Shown here in pieces: positions 9,801 to 16,812 of a stretch of 30,419 nt of DNA (position 1 is its first letter; each line of letters begins with the position of its first letter). A program made the position numbers and the translations under genes. Source of the DNA: a virus; IMG/VR virus record IMGVR_UViG_3300021959_000245, positions 1-30,419 of that record, one strand, 5' to 3'. The notes under the pieces were generated by a model. It was given only the letters and a program-made list of their open reading frames with translations. It searched no databases and was not told the origin of the DNA.

Positions 9801-10921
9801 CGGGAGTTTTGCCTTTTGCAAGATTTATGGCTAACGCAGTAGAGTTTCAATTTAAACATAGTCCAATTGGTTTTGGTTTGTTATTAAGGCCAAATGAAAT
9901 TAAAAAAATAGCTGCTGGAGATACTTCCGCAATAAGCCAAGCAATAGTTGGAACAACCCTCTTGCTTGCAACAATTGAGGCAAAAAGAAAAGGTCCAGAA
10001 GATCAAAAGTGGTATGAATTACAAACCTCTACAGGAAAAACAGTTGATATGCGTCCATATTTTCCGCTCACTCCTTATATGTTTGTTGCTGATGTAATTA
10101 CAAGACTCGAATCAGGAAGAAACTGGGGTGATGCTAAAGATATATTACAAGCATTAACCGGTGCACAGTTTAGAGCGGGTGCTGCATTAGGATTTGTAAA
10201 TAATTTATTGAATGGCTTATCTGGTTTAGATACTCAAGAAAAAATTAATAGATATATGTCTGATTTTGTGGGAGATGTTATTGGTGGCTTTGCAACACCC
10301 TTTAGAATGTTTAATGATTTCTTAGATCAAGAGCAAGAATTTAGAAGACCGGAAATAACCGGTGAATTTTGGCCTGACTTAGGAAATAAGTTACTAATGA
10401 GTGTTCCTATCGCAAGAGAAAGGTTCCCGGAAGTAGAGTCTCCAACAAGAGCAGCTACACCAGGAAGACCTGAAACAGTAAAACTTCCATTTACTGATGT
10501 AGATTTACCAGGCCCATTAACAAGACAGCTAACTGGTATAACAGTAAGAGAAGAAAAAAACGATGCTGAAAGAGAATTTGATAGACTTGGTTTTAAGATG
10601 CGTGATATTTTGCCATATTCTGGAAATGAAAAAGTAGATCAAACCAGAGCAAAATACATGGGTCCATTGGTTGAATCTACAATTCCAAAAATTGTAAATA
10701 CTCCGGAATATTTAAACCTAGATAATGAAACTAAAGGATATTACCTAAGGCTTGCTTTAAAGGGAATAAGAGATGCGGCCAATGACTACATAAAAGAAAA
10801 TAGAATTAATGAAATTGAATTTCAAAAAGCATCTTTTAATAGGCAACCAAAATATATTAAAAAATTATTACAAAAAAATAATATTACCTGGGAAACCCTA
10901 AGGACTGATTTAGAAGAATAA
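6854..10921 (+). CDS. Large internal virion (ejection) protein, 1355 residues
   Basis: This is the largest gene of the window. The N-terminus is Pro/Lys-rich and repeats GFVLPKPTPTPE / GFVLPEPTQ (residues about 22-42). Two Gly/Ala-rich segments follow (about 148-205 and 233-258, with GRFAAGVLLDPSTYVGIGTF and GSVLGGTLGGSAGAVSG), which could insert into membranes. A charged linker region (about 265-500) and long helical parts lead to hydrophobic segments (about 975-1050, IPFITTGVLPFARFMANAV and AIVGTTLLLATIEAKRK). Size, late position and these segments match large ejection proteins of podoviruses. I see no lytic transglycosylase motif, so peptidoglycan cutting may be done elsewhere or not at all. 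Confidence 0.7.
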   Translation: MAEFIVPPPSKKESENTKSGFVLPKPTPTPETAGFVLPEPTQEGTSFFGDIPEAELRKDPEFIKAAKSIYEWNEGRTFGFKNKEPKKLNSDEQYADYALRYMGWFNYNIPKMSKEAADLYHDATDQQKIDFVTLMDKYDQKKVSLAGTGRFAAGVLLDPSTYVGIGTFGAGLAARQTAKAAAKRSIREMVKSGLKVGGTIGALEGATYTVADDALRQSARIQSGQQEGFDFGQSAKAASLGSVLGGTLGGSAGAVSGRFKGKKVVQFEDSVDKELVDLGLDPQKARQAETYDPWADPIETQDPVKRAKQIEKNVKYQEQYKDYRAGKLQDIKIDTKPKEINIKPGTLGELVINDPQGFIKEVYNVDAPDVSYPKLKIIKIDDGQTGEPRFNLVQNLSLKDAYDEQDLFNIARANKLSEEDLINKKEDVIIERDFNTLDDAKIFASEIVEEIKLQQPKIEAPKPKTKSNALPESLKIPPKPKLRTARQYLKGAIGKDSGDMGDFLQALEGKSGQLPPAYRAKPGTTGIGADGVIARMQEDGFYPRATIEGDRGTTAGEAESFYDDIAIDKTHPDDQLALDLYNQQVNEIQAKKELLNEYGVDPRGMSDEDVAKVLQEIDEQKIPPARIKETPPMEIYEQAIRQTDEPMLGTTDFQQDTTVALNQKVIDVGTQIMDELDIPRNPKVLISDQIKEAILLANENKIYRDKFAEVLSRNNLTVNQLSDFFRESVADSARRMQQLSVIKQSLKKVGQDLGEIEKQEGFYSNFIENYSDIIRSLDNIRRGLLVSQIATAMRNNTAQIGRVMLNTLVQAFDGALNQTFNPVRRAFGAKEQLVDHTKSFRLMMNLTKDKSKAKDLTEFLTKYYVNEGDKLFTKYASEVADSSKAKVFKAAQKAVDGLNFLNRMQEFYYRRGMFATSIQNTLAEKGIDINKIGIGDDLLDYISADDVSKAVDDALYFTYAKTPDNTFLKKFVEISNSIPFITTGVLPFARFMANAVEFQFKHSPIGFGLLLRPNEIKKIAAGDTSAISQAIVGTTLLLATIEAKRKGPEDQKWYELQTSTGKTVDMRPYFPLTPYMFVADVITRLESGRNWGDAKDILQALTGAQFRAGAALGFVNNLLNGLSGLDTQEKINRYMSDFVGDVIGGFATPFRMFNDFLDQEQEFRRPEITGEFWPDLGNKLLMSVPIARERFPEVESPTRAATPGRPETVKLPFTDVDLPGPLTRQLTGITVREEKNDAEREFDRLGFKMRDILPYSGNEKVDQTRAKYMGPLVESTIPKIVNTPEYLNLDNETKGYYLRLALKGIRDAANDYIKENRINEIEFQKASFNRQPKYIKKLLQKNNITWETLRTDLEE

Positions 10922-10922
10922 A

Positions 10923-11321
10923 ATGCCCCTAGCAACAGAACGAGTTGGTCGTTTTGGTGAATATCTCACAGCAGCAATACTCTCTCAAGTTTGTGACACA
11001 GTAGCAGTTGTACCCCACAACGCATCCGCAGACATCATCTTTGAACATAATTTAAAACTGTATAAGTGCCAAGTTAAAACTCAATCAAAGATAGAAGAAC
11101 ATAGAGGCAACTGGCGTTTTGATATGCGTAAAGGCCAAAGAGTTGCTCATAGAAAATATAAAGACAATGAGATAGATGTATTTGCTTTTGTTTCTGTAAC
11201 CCACAGGAATGTGGTTTTTTCTAAACCTTTAGACCAGGCTCAACTAACAATTAATGATGAGCACATGAAGAACAATGATGCTATCAAAAACATCAAAGAC
11301 ATATTAAAAGATCTTAATTAA
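10923..11321 (+). CDS. PD-(D/E)XK endonuclease-like protein
   Basis: A 132-residue protein with the layout of the small PD-(D/E)XK nuclease fold: ERVGRFGEYLTAAILSQ (Glu13 on the first helix), ASADIIFE (Asp37), then KLYKCQVKTQSK (Gln50-Val-Lys52) and a last strand plus helix, EIDVFAFVSVTHRNVVF. Similar proteins are annotated as group I intron-type or Hjc-like endonucleases. Such an enzyme would cut phosphodiester bonds with Mg2+; a role in resolving or trimming phage DNA is inferred. The gene follows the ejection protein by one base and overlaps the convergent minus-strand gene at its 3' end by four bases, with no terminator between. Confidence 0.75.
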   Translation: MPLATERVGRFGEYLTAAILSQVCDTVAVVPHNASADIIFEHNLKLYKCQVKTQSKIEEHRGNWRFDMRKGQRVAHRKYKDNEIDVFAFVSVTHRNVVFSKPLDQAQLTINDEHMKNNDAIKNIKDILKDLN

Positions 11322-11533
11322 AGACTTTCAATATCAAATTTAACTTCTTGATCCTTGTAATGCTTAACGGAGTTTATTCCTATTTGTAGGAAATACTCCG
11401 CTAACGCTTGAGGATCTTTATTTTTTGATCCAGCTACATCAATCAAAGAACGAGCAATGTATCTGTTTATATAAACAGGTGTATTGTTATTCCTTTCATT
11501 TAATACCGGATCATCAAAATCAGATAAGTTCAT
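11318..11533 (-). CDS. Small protein of unknown function, 71 residues
   Basis: Starts MNLSDFDDPVLNERNNNTPV and contains a helical core, INRYIARSLIDVAGSKNKDP then ALAEYFLQIGINSVKHYKDQ, with an acidic end. AGGAG lies five bases before the ATG. It is the second gene of a two-gene minus-strand unit with the DUF3310 gene upstream (start 11847) and converges on the nuclease gene, overlapping it by four bases. I do not recognise the family; no metal-binding or membrane features are seen. Confidence 0.62.
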   Translation of the reverse strand: MNLSDFDDPVLNERNNNTPVYINRYIARSLIDVAGSKNKDPQALAEYFLQIGINSVKHYKDQEVKFDIESL

Positions 11534-11541
11534 TATTACTC

Positions 11542-11847
11542 CTATAAGGATTTTTTTAATAGCTCCTCTGGTATCTTATTACCATCACTATCTAACCCGT
11601 AAACCTTTTCAAGTTCTAGGTCTATGTAATGCTTGGCCTTCATAAGATCTTCAATCTTGTCATGCTTATCTCTGGTCACAAGTTTAATTACATTCCCCAA
11701 ACACCAACCAATATTGTTTGCGACTATGTAATCTATCGGCTCAATATTGGTTCCCTTATTGTAGTGATCTCCACCTACCTGGTTGTTGGAAGCCAAGCGA
11801 TCTCTTGCTTGATCCCAGTCCTGTGGTGTAGCTTTGTCTATTGACAT
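11542..11847 (-). CDS. DUF3310 family phage protein
   Basis: A 101-residue protein. NNQVGGDHYNKGTNIEPIDY (residues 21-40) followed by IVANNIGWCLGNVIKLVTR and KIEDLMKAKHYIDLELEK is the full signature of DUF3310, a small family found in very many phages and sometimes labelled nucleotide kinase-like. The biochemical role is not established; its frequent place among phage nucleotide and DNA genes suggests a role in DNA metabolism. AAGGAG is spaced well before the ATG. The promoter region is shared, divergently, with the HTH gene at 11932, and a perfect inverted repeat lies close to the predicted start point. Confidence 0.88.
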   Translation of the reverse strand: MSIDKATPQDWDQARDRLASNNQVGGDHYNKGTNIEPIDYIVANNIGWCLGNVIKLVTRDKHDKIEDLMKAKHYIDLELEKVYGLDSDGNKIPEELLKKSL

Positions 11848-11870
11848 AAATACTCCTTATTTTTTATATA

Positions 11871-11894
11871 AATATTACCATTATTAGTAATATT
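11871..11894. promoter_or_regulatory. Perfect inverted repeat in divergent promoter region (operator candidate)
   Basis: Arms AATATTAC (11871-11878) and GTAATATT (11887-11894) are exact inverted complements around an 8-base spacer. The element is central to the 84-base gap between the divergent DUF3310 and HTH genes, and overlaps where transcription from the minus-strand TATAAT at 11905-11900 would begin. A dimeric regulator, perhaps the HTH protein encoded at 11932, could bind here. AT-rich arms raise the chance that it is fortuitous. Confidence 0.5.
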
Positions 11895-11899
11895 GAGGT

Positions 11900-11928
11900 A
11901 TTATAGGTGAAATCTGAGAAAAGGGAAA
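11900..11928 (-). promoter_or_regulatory. Candidate promoter for the DUF3310 unit
   Basis: On the minus strand a consensus -10 TATAAT occupies 11905-11900. At 17 bases upstream the hexamer is TTTCCC (11928-11923), only a weak -35. Transcription would start near 11893, inside the inverted repeat at 11871-11894, and run into ATG 11847 behind AAGGAG. The -10 is seen directly; its use is an inference. Confidence 0.4.
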
Positions 11929-11931
11929 TTT

Positions 11932-12144
11932 ATGGAAATAAAAGATCTGAAAGAATTTGACATCAATAACACTATAGATGCTGACGAACTATCCAAACGC
12001 TGGGGTGTTAGCAAAAAAACAATAGACAACAAAAGATCAAAAGGTATTGGACCTGGTTATTGGAAAATAACCGGCACCATTTTGTATGATCTTGATGATG
12101 TTAAAAGAATAGAAAAAGAATCTTACATTTCCAACAATGCCTAG
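11932..12144 (+). CDS. Small helix-turn-helix DNA-binding protein
   Basis: A 70-residue protein. Residues 16-46 (DADELSKRWGVSKKTIDNKR then GIGPGYWKITG) form the helix-turn-helix and wing of the MerR/excisionase-like HTH_17 type, and YDLDDVKRIEKES is the usual following segment. These small proteins act as excisionases, transcription regulators or DNA-bending factors. As first gene of the replication operon, divergent from DUF3310, it is best placed to be an early regulator; the inverted repeat 40-60 bases upstream is a candidate site. The SD is weak (AAGGG). It overlaps the nuclease gene by eight bases. Confidence 0.75.
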   Translation: MEIKDLKEFDINNTIDADELSKRWGVSKKTIDNKRSKGIGPGYWKITGTILYDLDDVKRIEKESYISNNA

Positions 12145-12874
12145 TAAACACGCACTACTATCTCCTTCAGCTTCAGACAAATGGACTGTCTGTCCTGGTA
12201 TGCCTAAGTTGGCGGCACAAGTTCCGTACACCACAAGCATCCCGGCCGTGACTGGAACTTTGGTTCACCAAATGTCTGAGATATTAATGAAAGGCCACTT
12301 AGATGGTGATATATCTTTAGAAGATTATTGGCTTGGCAAGGTTGAGATGGTTGAAGACTTTGAGATAGAGATAGATCAGGAGATGATTGATTGTGCAAAG
12401 ATCTATACAGACTATGTGGAGGCAAGAACAAAAGAACTCAATGGTAAGTTGCTGATTGAAGAGCAAGTATCAATGGAAGAGATAAGCGAAAACATATGGG
12501 GTACTGCTGATGCAATTATTCTTTCAGAAGGTCGCATATGTGTAATAGATTTAAAATCTGGTAAATGGCAAGTCTCACCGGAATATAACAAACAGCTAAT
12601 GATCTATGGCCTGGGTGCATTAACCAGGTATGGCAATGCTGAAACAATTATGGAACTAACGATAGTTCAACCTAGAGGAGTGAAGAAAGAACGGGCGGTT
12701 AAGACATGGGAAACCACCGGAGAAAATCTTGCTAACTGGGGATTCGATTTTCTGAAACCACGGGCGGATGCTTGTATGGATGAAAACCCTGAATATGTAT
12801 TTGGGGGTCACTGCAAATTCTGTAACGGACGCAGTATTTGTGAAACTTTTAAAAATAATACGGGAGAAAAATAA
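12137..12874 (+). CDS. DUF2800 family Cas4/RecB-like nuclease
   Basis: A 245-residue protein. Signatures are LSPSASDKWTVCPGMPKL (residues 8-25), GTLVH (40-44), GTADAIIL with Asp125, ICVIDLKSGK with Asp138 and Lys140, and QLMIYGLGA (Gln153, Tyr157), the motif order of a RecB/Cas4-type PD-(D/E)XK exonuclease. Cys19 plus Cys226, Cys229 and Cys235 (HCKFCNGRSIC) could hold a 4Fe-4S cluster as in Cas4 and AddB. This matches phage DUF2800 proteins, which accompany single-strand annealing systems. The Sak4-like ATPase and SSB-like protein downstream fit: end resection, then strand annealing. Confidence 0.85.
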   Translation: MPSKHALLSPSASDKWTVCPGMPKLAAQVPYTTSIPAVTGTLVHQMSEILMKGHLDGDISLEDYWLGKVEMVEDFEIEIDQEMIDCAKIYTDYVEARTKELNGKLLIEEQVSMEEISENIWGTADAIILSEGRICVIDLKSGKWQVSPEYNKQLMIYGLGALTRYGNAETIMELTIVQPRGVKKERAVKTWETTGENLANWGFDFLKPRADACMDENPEYVFGGHCKFCNGRSICETFKNNTGEK

Positions 12875-13122
12875 TGTCTGAAGAAAAAAATGAACTAACT
12901 TTTACCTTTGATGAAGATGGTAAAGAATACAAAGTAGAAGACTTATCAGATGAAAATAAGATTCTATATAACAAAGTTACGCTTGTTAATAAACAAAGAC
13001 AAGATGTGATTGCTAACGCTAACTTTGAAGTTGAGAAGTTAGAGATACTTGGAAGGCACTACAGCAATGCTTTAAAAGAAGCTGTTGAAGGTGATGATAC
13101 TGAAGTCGAGGTGGTTGAATGA
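12874..13122 (+). CDS. DUF6447-like small acidic protein
   Basis: An 82-residue, strongly acidic protein. FTFDEDGKEYKVEDLSDENK then LYNKVTLVNKQRQDVIANAN and a helix up to the acidic end EGDDTEVEVVE resemble phage proteins with a GKEY-x-x-EDLS-(D/E) core followed by one coiled-coil helix (DUF6447). No enzymatic residues are seen. The ATG overlaps the nuclease stop (TAATG), and its own stop overlaps the ATPase gene, so it is translationally coupled within the recombination genes. A role as partner of the nuclease or ATPase is only inferred. Confidence 0.6.
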   Translation: MSEEKNELTFTFDEDGKEYKVEDLSDENKILYNKVTLVNKQRQDVIANANFEVEKLEILGRHYSNALKEAVEGDDTEVEVVE

Positions 13123-13865
13123 GTTTAGCTGACATAAGAACTAAATCTAAAAAGAAACCACCAAGAATTGTTGCTTATGGTGGGGCCGGAGTGGGTAAAA
13201 CTTACTTTGGTTCGCAAATGCCAAATCCAATCTTCATATTAACTGAAGATGGTATGGGTACGATTGATGCACCGCAATTTGATTTATGTAAATCTTTTGA
13301 TGAAGTCATGGGCCATTTACAAAGCCTTATTGACGAAGATCACGAATTCAAAACTGTGGTTATTGATTCATTAGATTGGTTAGAACCACTGATATGGGAT
13401 AAAGCCTGTCAAGACAATGGTTGGAAATCGATTGAACAACCTGGATATGGTAAAGGTTATGTTGAGGTGTTGAGATATTGGCGTCAATACATAGATCTAT
13501 TAAATATCTTGCGTGAAGATAAGGGCATGATTATTTTGCAGATTGCACATAATCAGATTAAAAGATTTGAGTCTCCAGAGATAGAGGCTTTTGATAGACA
13601 TGAATTAAAACTGCACCGCAAGGCCGCAGATTTGATTTTAGAACACAGCGATTGTTGTTTCTTTGCAAACTATAAACTTGGAACTGTTAAGGTCCAAGGG
13701 AAAGGTGGAACAATGACAACAAAAGCGGTGGCCGGGGATGTGGTTGCTTACTGTCGTGAGAAACCTGCCTATCTTGCAAAAAATAGGTACGCATTACCGG
13801 ATGTTCTTCCCTTCTCATGGCCGGAAATTAGAAAGGCTATGTTGGGGGAAGATAAAGGTGAGTAA
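13119..13865 (+). CDS. Sak4-like RecA-family ATPase (AAA_24)
   Basis: A 248-residue protein. Walker A is GGAGVGKT (21-28) after PPRIVAY; Walker B is KTVVIDSLDWLEP (78-90), followed by a RecA-like core with IILQIAHNQIKRF (about 147-159). Single-domain ATPases of this kind (PF13479) include Sak4, the Rad51-related single-strand annealing recombinases of phages, which work with phage SSB. The neighbourhood of a DUF2800 exonuclease upstream and an SSB-like gene downstream is the expected one. It probably promotes DNA annealing in replication-linked recombination. The stop overlaps the GTG of the next gene. Confidence 0.82.
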   Translation: MSLADIRTKSKKKPPRIVAYGGAGVGKTYFGSQMPNPIFILTEDGMGTIDAPQFDLCKSFDEVMGHLQSLIDEDHEFKTVVIDSLDWLEPLIWDKACQDNGWKSIEQPGYGKGYVEVLRYWRQYIDLLNILREDKGMIILQIAHNQIKRFESPEIEAFDRHELKLHRKAADLILEHSDCCFFANYKLGTVKVQGKGGTMTTKAVAGDVVAYCREKPAYLAKNRYALPDVLPFSWPEIRKAMLGEDKGE

Positions 13866-14058
13866 GTTGGGGGAAGTCGAAAGAACAAAGCGTGTTATGG
13901 CTAAGATCCAAAAGTTATTAAATCCTTTGATTGATAGCATGGATCCGGATAACAACGATTTGCCTCTCGATGGCTTACATCAACTTATTTGTATTAACCA
14001 AGACTGTGAAGAGTTCGTGGAATATATCTCGGACTATCACAGCTACGATCCAGGATAA
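13858..14058 (+). CDS. Small protein of unknown function, 66 residues
   Basis: GTG 13858 is preceded by GGGGGAA about eight bases upstream and gives a 66-residue product overlapping the ATPase gene by eight bases. The sequence has a basic helix (EVERTKRVMAKIQKLLNPLI) and an acidic second half (DNNDLPLDGLHQLICINQDC, EEFVEYISDYHSYDPG). A later in-frame ATG at 13897 would give a 53-residue form. The frame is open far into the ATPase gene, but the upstream part is a shadow. No family is recognised; the position between Sak4-like and SSB-like genes suggests recombination or replication. Confidence 0.58.
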   Translation: MSKLGEVERTKRVMAKIQKLLNPLIDSMDPDNNDLPLDGLHQLICINQDCEEFVEYISDYHSYDPG

Positions 14059-14067
14059 GGAGTATAT

Positions 14068-14523
14068 ATGGATTTAAGTAAGTATAAGGCTCAGGCCGAA
14101 AGTAGTATTTTGGAAGAACTCGAACCAGGAACATATGATTTTGAATATGTTTCTGATGAGGAAATCCAGGGTAAGAATGGATGGGTGGCTTTAAAGGTTC
14201 TCTTTAGAGTCGTTGATAAACCTAACTTTATGATTGGTCATGCTTTTACAGTAGACCATGATACAAGTGAAGGTGCGATTAACCTTGGTCTATCATCATT
14301 GCATGGATTGGCACTAGCCTGTGGATTTCCGGATGGTTTTCCGGATGATAGTTCCGCTATGGTTGGTTCAAGAGTAAGAGCACACGCAGTTAAAGATGCA
14401 AAAGGCTACATTGCTATTGATGATATGAAAGGCAAGGGGTGGTCAGCACCTAAGTCAACAAAAGAAGTAAAGGTGGATGAGCCTGTTTCCAACAGTCAAG
14501 TCGAAGAAAACATCCCATTTTAA
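14068..14523 (+). CDS. SSB-like protein (DUF669-like)
   Basis: A 151-residue protein. It begins MDLSKYKAQAESSILEELEP, with GTYDFEYVSDEE, GWVALKVLFRVVDKPNF, GHAFTVDHDT and a beta-rich middle as in DUF669/OB-fold phage proteins. It ends in an acidic linker and VEENIPF, the acidic-hydrophobic tail typical of bacterial and phage single-stranded DNA-binding proteins, which recruits other replication proteins. Binding of ssDNA is inferred from tail, size and neighbours (Sak4-like ATPase before, primase-helicase after). AAGGAGT is spaced well before the ATG. Its last 47 bases also encode the start of the next gene. Confidence 0.75.
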   Translation: MDLSKYKAQAESSILEELEPGTYDFEYVSDEEIQGKNGWVALKVLFRVVDKPNFMIGHAFTVDHDTSEGAINLGLSSLHGLALACGFPDGFPDDSSAMVGSRVRAHAVKDAKGYIAIDDMKGKGWSAPKSTKEVKVDEPVSNSQVEENIPF

Positions 14524-14899
14524 CTTTTTAAAATCAGATAGGCCCTCACTATGCGGTTGCTGTGGCGATCCAGTAGGGCCTCTTCTGGTCGAGGTTGATG
14601 GTAAATGGTTTGGAGCCTGTAGCATGGAACATCAAGAAGAGATTAAGAAAGGCAATAGATCGCCTAAGGTGGCACAAGTATCAAGAGCCGGTGTTCTTCA
14701 TGCTAAATCTAAACTGAAAGAAAGATATAAGGAATTTTCTGTTAAAAATAAAAGTTGGGCGTTTCGTGATTGGAGTGAGGACGATAGGGTCAATTTTTTT
14801 GAGAGTTATACCAGGGAATATTTAAAACACGCCAACGAAAGGGCAAGGAACGGGGTAGATGGATCTTACGAAATACAAGATAAGACACGGACTGAATAA
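14477..14899 (+). CDS. Small zinc-finger protein between SSB and primase
   Basis: A 140-residue frame from ATG 14477. Cys26, Cys28, Cys29 (SLCGCCGDPVG) and Cys48, His52 (GKWFGACSMEHQEEI) form a C-x2-C plus C-x3-H set that fits a treble-clef zinc site. The rest is basic and helical (VLHAKSKLKERYKEFSVKNK, SWAFRDWSEDDRVNFFESYT). It overlaps the SSB-like gene by 47 bases and the primase by 41. No start codon lies between 14477 and the cysteines apart from rarer alternatives such as CTG 14483. Given the neighbours it may bind DNA or the replisome. The family is not recognised. Confidence 0.65.
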   Translation: MSLFPTVKSKKTSHFNFLKSDRPSLCGCCGDPVGPLLVEVDGKWFGACSMEHQEEIKKGNRSPKVAQVSRAGVLHAKSKLKERYKEFSVKNKSWAFRDWSEDDRVNFFESYTREYLKHANERARNGVDGSYEIQDKTRTE

Positions 14900-16694
14900 A
14901 GATAAGAGTTATTTAGAAAAAAATAGAGGCAATGAAGCTGATCTTATTGCAGAAATGCAGACAATAGGATTAAATGTCGGCTTTTTAAATACAAGCGGGG
15001 ATCTAGTAAGGATCCCAGTACAAGCAACTCCGGGAGTGAGGCCGGATAAAGGTAATGAGAAATCAGGTTGGTATGTTATTAATGTTGTTCATAATCATAT
15101 ATTCGCAACTTACGGAAATTGGAGAACGGGGGCGGAATACAAATGGAGTTCTGTCCAGATCAATACACTTACTCCAAATGAAAGACAAGATCTACAGTTA
15201 AAGATGCAACAGGCCCAGGAAGAGGCCAAGAAACAAAAGCTACAAAGGTATGAGGAAGTCGCAAAAGATTGTCAGAATCGTTTTAAGACTTACTCAGAGG
15301 TTATCAAGCATCCTTACCTGGAAGCTAAAAAAATCAAAAGTTATTCTTTAAAACTACACAATAAATCTTTGGTCGTGCCTATCTATAATTTAGATGGTGA
15401 GATTAGATCATTGCAATATATCCAGGAAGATGGATCCAAAAGGTTTGTCTCTGCCGGACAAGTTAAAGGCAACATCTTTTTAATTGGTACTGATTTTAAT
15501 TCTTTAAACAAAGTTGAATCTTTGGTCGTGGTTGAAGGCATGGCTACAGGTGTAAGCGTATGGGATGCAACGCAAATACCCGTGGCTTGTGTTTTTTCTG
15601 CTAACTTTGGTAATGATGCAGTAGAAAACATAAGAAAAAAAACGGACGCCAGGATCTATTTAGCCTTTGATAATGATAAAACTGATATCGGACGCAAGAA
15701 AGCGGAAGAAATAGCCACCAGATATTACAATTGTTTGGTTCGAATCCCATCCATTGAGGGTGATTTCAATGATTTGGCTATTAAACAAGGCCTAGATGCA
15801 GTCAAGTTAGAGATAAGCGATCAAGGTTTAGGCATTAGAAGTTTCTCTATTAAACAACTAAAGGGTGAACCACCGCCTCGTTCCTGGTTGGTTGAAGGAT
15901 TGTTAGAAAAATCTAAACCTAGTTTATTGGCGGCAGTCGGTGGTGTTGGTAAAAGTATGTTGGCCTTAGATCTAGCGATCAAAGTATCACAAGGGCAAGG
16001 CACCTGGTTAAATAAACCAATTAAAAATGCCGGTAATGTTTTAATGTTAATGGCCGAGGATGATAGAAGTGAAGTCTTCAGACGGACCAAAGCGTTAGAT
16101 AAAGGCGATAAAAGATTTGATGCGGAGTATGACGTTTTTGCCTATACAGTTCCGGATGCACCTAAACCATTAATATTATTAAAAGATGATGCCAGGGGAT
16201 TAGATCTAACACCCGAGGCCCATGAGTTAATCAATGAGATCTCAACGATTCCAGATTTATCTTTGGTGGTCATAGATCCAATACAATCTTTTGTTGCAGC
16301 ACCTATTACAACGAGCCAGGAAGCGGCTCAATTGTATTGTCAGTTCTGTTCTTCCATTGCATCAAAGTTTGAGTGTTCCGTTTTATCTATCCATCATATG
16401 AGCAAGGCCGGATTGCAGACCCAGGAATCAAGCTGGGATTCTCGTTCGTCAATAAGGGGATCCGCCGCTATCGTGGATGGTATGAGGATGGCCGCCACTA
16501 TTTCTTTGGCAGATGAAAAGACTGCTGAAAATATTTGTGCAGATGAGGGATTAGAGTTTGATAGAACCAGGGTTGTAAATTTCCAGGTGGTTAAAGCTAA
16601 CTCTAGTGAAATGGATACCAATGCCATGACATTGATAAGGCGTGAGGCAGTCCTGGAAGTTTATGAAAAGAAAAACATTAACTTTGATTTTTAA
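14859..16694 (+). CDS. TOPRIM primase-helicase
   Basis: A 611-residue protein. After a helical N-terminal part, residues 165-205 (LVVPIYNLDGEIRSLQYIQE) lead into a TOPRIM domain with VVVEGMATG (Glu226) and IYLAFDNDKTD (Asp271, Asp273). From about 328 there is a RecA-fold helicase part: Walker A AAVGGVGKS (358-366), Walker B LVVIDP (Asp473) and VLSIHHMSK. This is the toprim/AAA_25 (RepA-like) primase-helicase type. It would unwind DNA and make primers at the phage fork. No CHC2 zinc finger is present at the N-terminus. No DNA polymerase gene is in the window, so host polymerase is presumably recruited. Confidence 0.88.
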   Translation: MDLTKYKIRHGLNKDKSYLEKNRGNEADLIAEMQTIGLNVGFLNTSGDLVRIPVQATPGVRPDKGNEKSGWYVINVVHNHIFATYGNWRTGAEYKWSSVQINTLTPNERQDLQLKMQQAQEEAKKQKLQRYEEVAKDCQNRFKTYSEVIKHPYLEAKKIKSYSLKLHNKSLVVPIYNLDGEIRSLQYIQEDGSKRFVSAGQVKGNIFLIGTDFNSLNKVESLVVVEGMATGVSVWDATQIPVACVFSANFGNDAVENIRKKTDARIYLAFDNDKTDIGRKKAEEIATRYYNCLVRIPSIEGDFNDLAIKQGLDAVKLEISDQGLGIRSFSIKQLKGEPPPRSWLVEGLLEKSKPSLLAAVGGVGKSMLALDLAIKVSQGQGTWLNKPIKNAGNVLMLMAEDDRSEVFRRTKALDKGDKRFDAEYDVFAYTVPDAPKPLILLKDDARGLDLTPEAHELINEISTIPDLSLVVIDPIQSFVAAPITTSQEAAQLYCQFCSSIASKFECSVLSIHHMSKAGLQTQESSWDSRSSIRGSAAIVDGMRMAATISLADEKTAENICADEGLEFDRTRVVNFQVVKANSSEMDTNAMTLIRREAVLEVYEKKNINFDF

Positions 16695-16695
16695 T

Positions 16696-16812
16696 ATGAG
16701 TAAAGAATTAGAAATGCCCACAAACGTGATAACTTCGTTAAGGGTAAACCATGGAACAGGTAAAGAAAAGCTCACCACGGGCCTCTCAGAGCCTCGGTTT
16801 TTTAAGAAATGA
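16696..16812 (+). CDS. Possible 38-residue protein
   Basis: ATG 16696, one base after the primase stop, opens a frame of MSKELEMPTNVITSLRVNHG then TGKEKLTTGLSEPRFFKK. The stop TGA overlaps the ATG of the next ORF (ATGA). In favour are coupling on both sides. Against it: the last third runs through a hairpin followed by six Ts that looks like a terminator (16774-16803), and there is no recognisable family. It may be a leader or a decayed gene. Confidence 0.35.
   Translation: MSKELEMPTNVITSLRVNHGTGKEKLTTGLSEPRFFKK
16774..16803 (+). terminator. Candidate intrinsic terminator after primase gene
   Basis: ACGGGC and GCCTCG can pair with a one-base bulge around a CTCTCAGA loop, and the stem is followed directly by six Ts (16798-16803). 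It lies about 80 bases after the primase-helicase stop, at the natural end of the replication operon. It is inside a short frame (16696-16812) and just before further small ORFs, so termination could be partial. Confidence 0.4.

Noticed and set aside
6854-10921. Lytic transglycosylase domain in the large ejection protein
   Set aside because: No Glu-Ser-type catalytic motif or GLMQ/NxxLG-like strings typical of SLT domains were found on reading the sequence.
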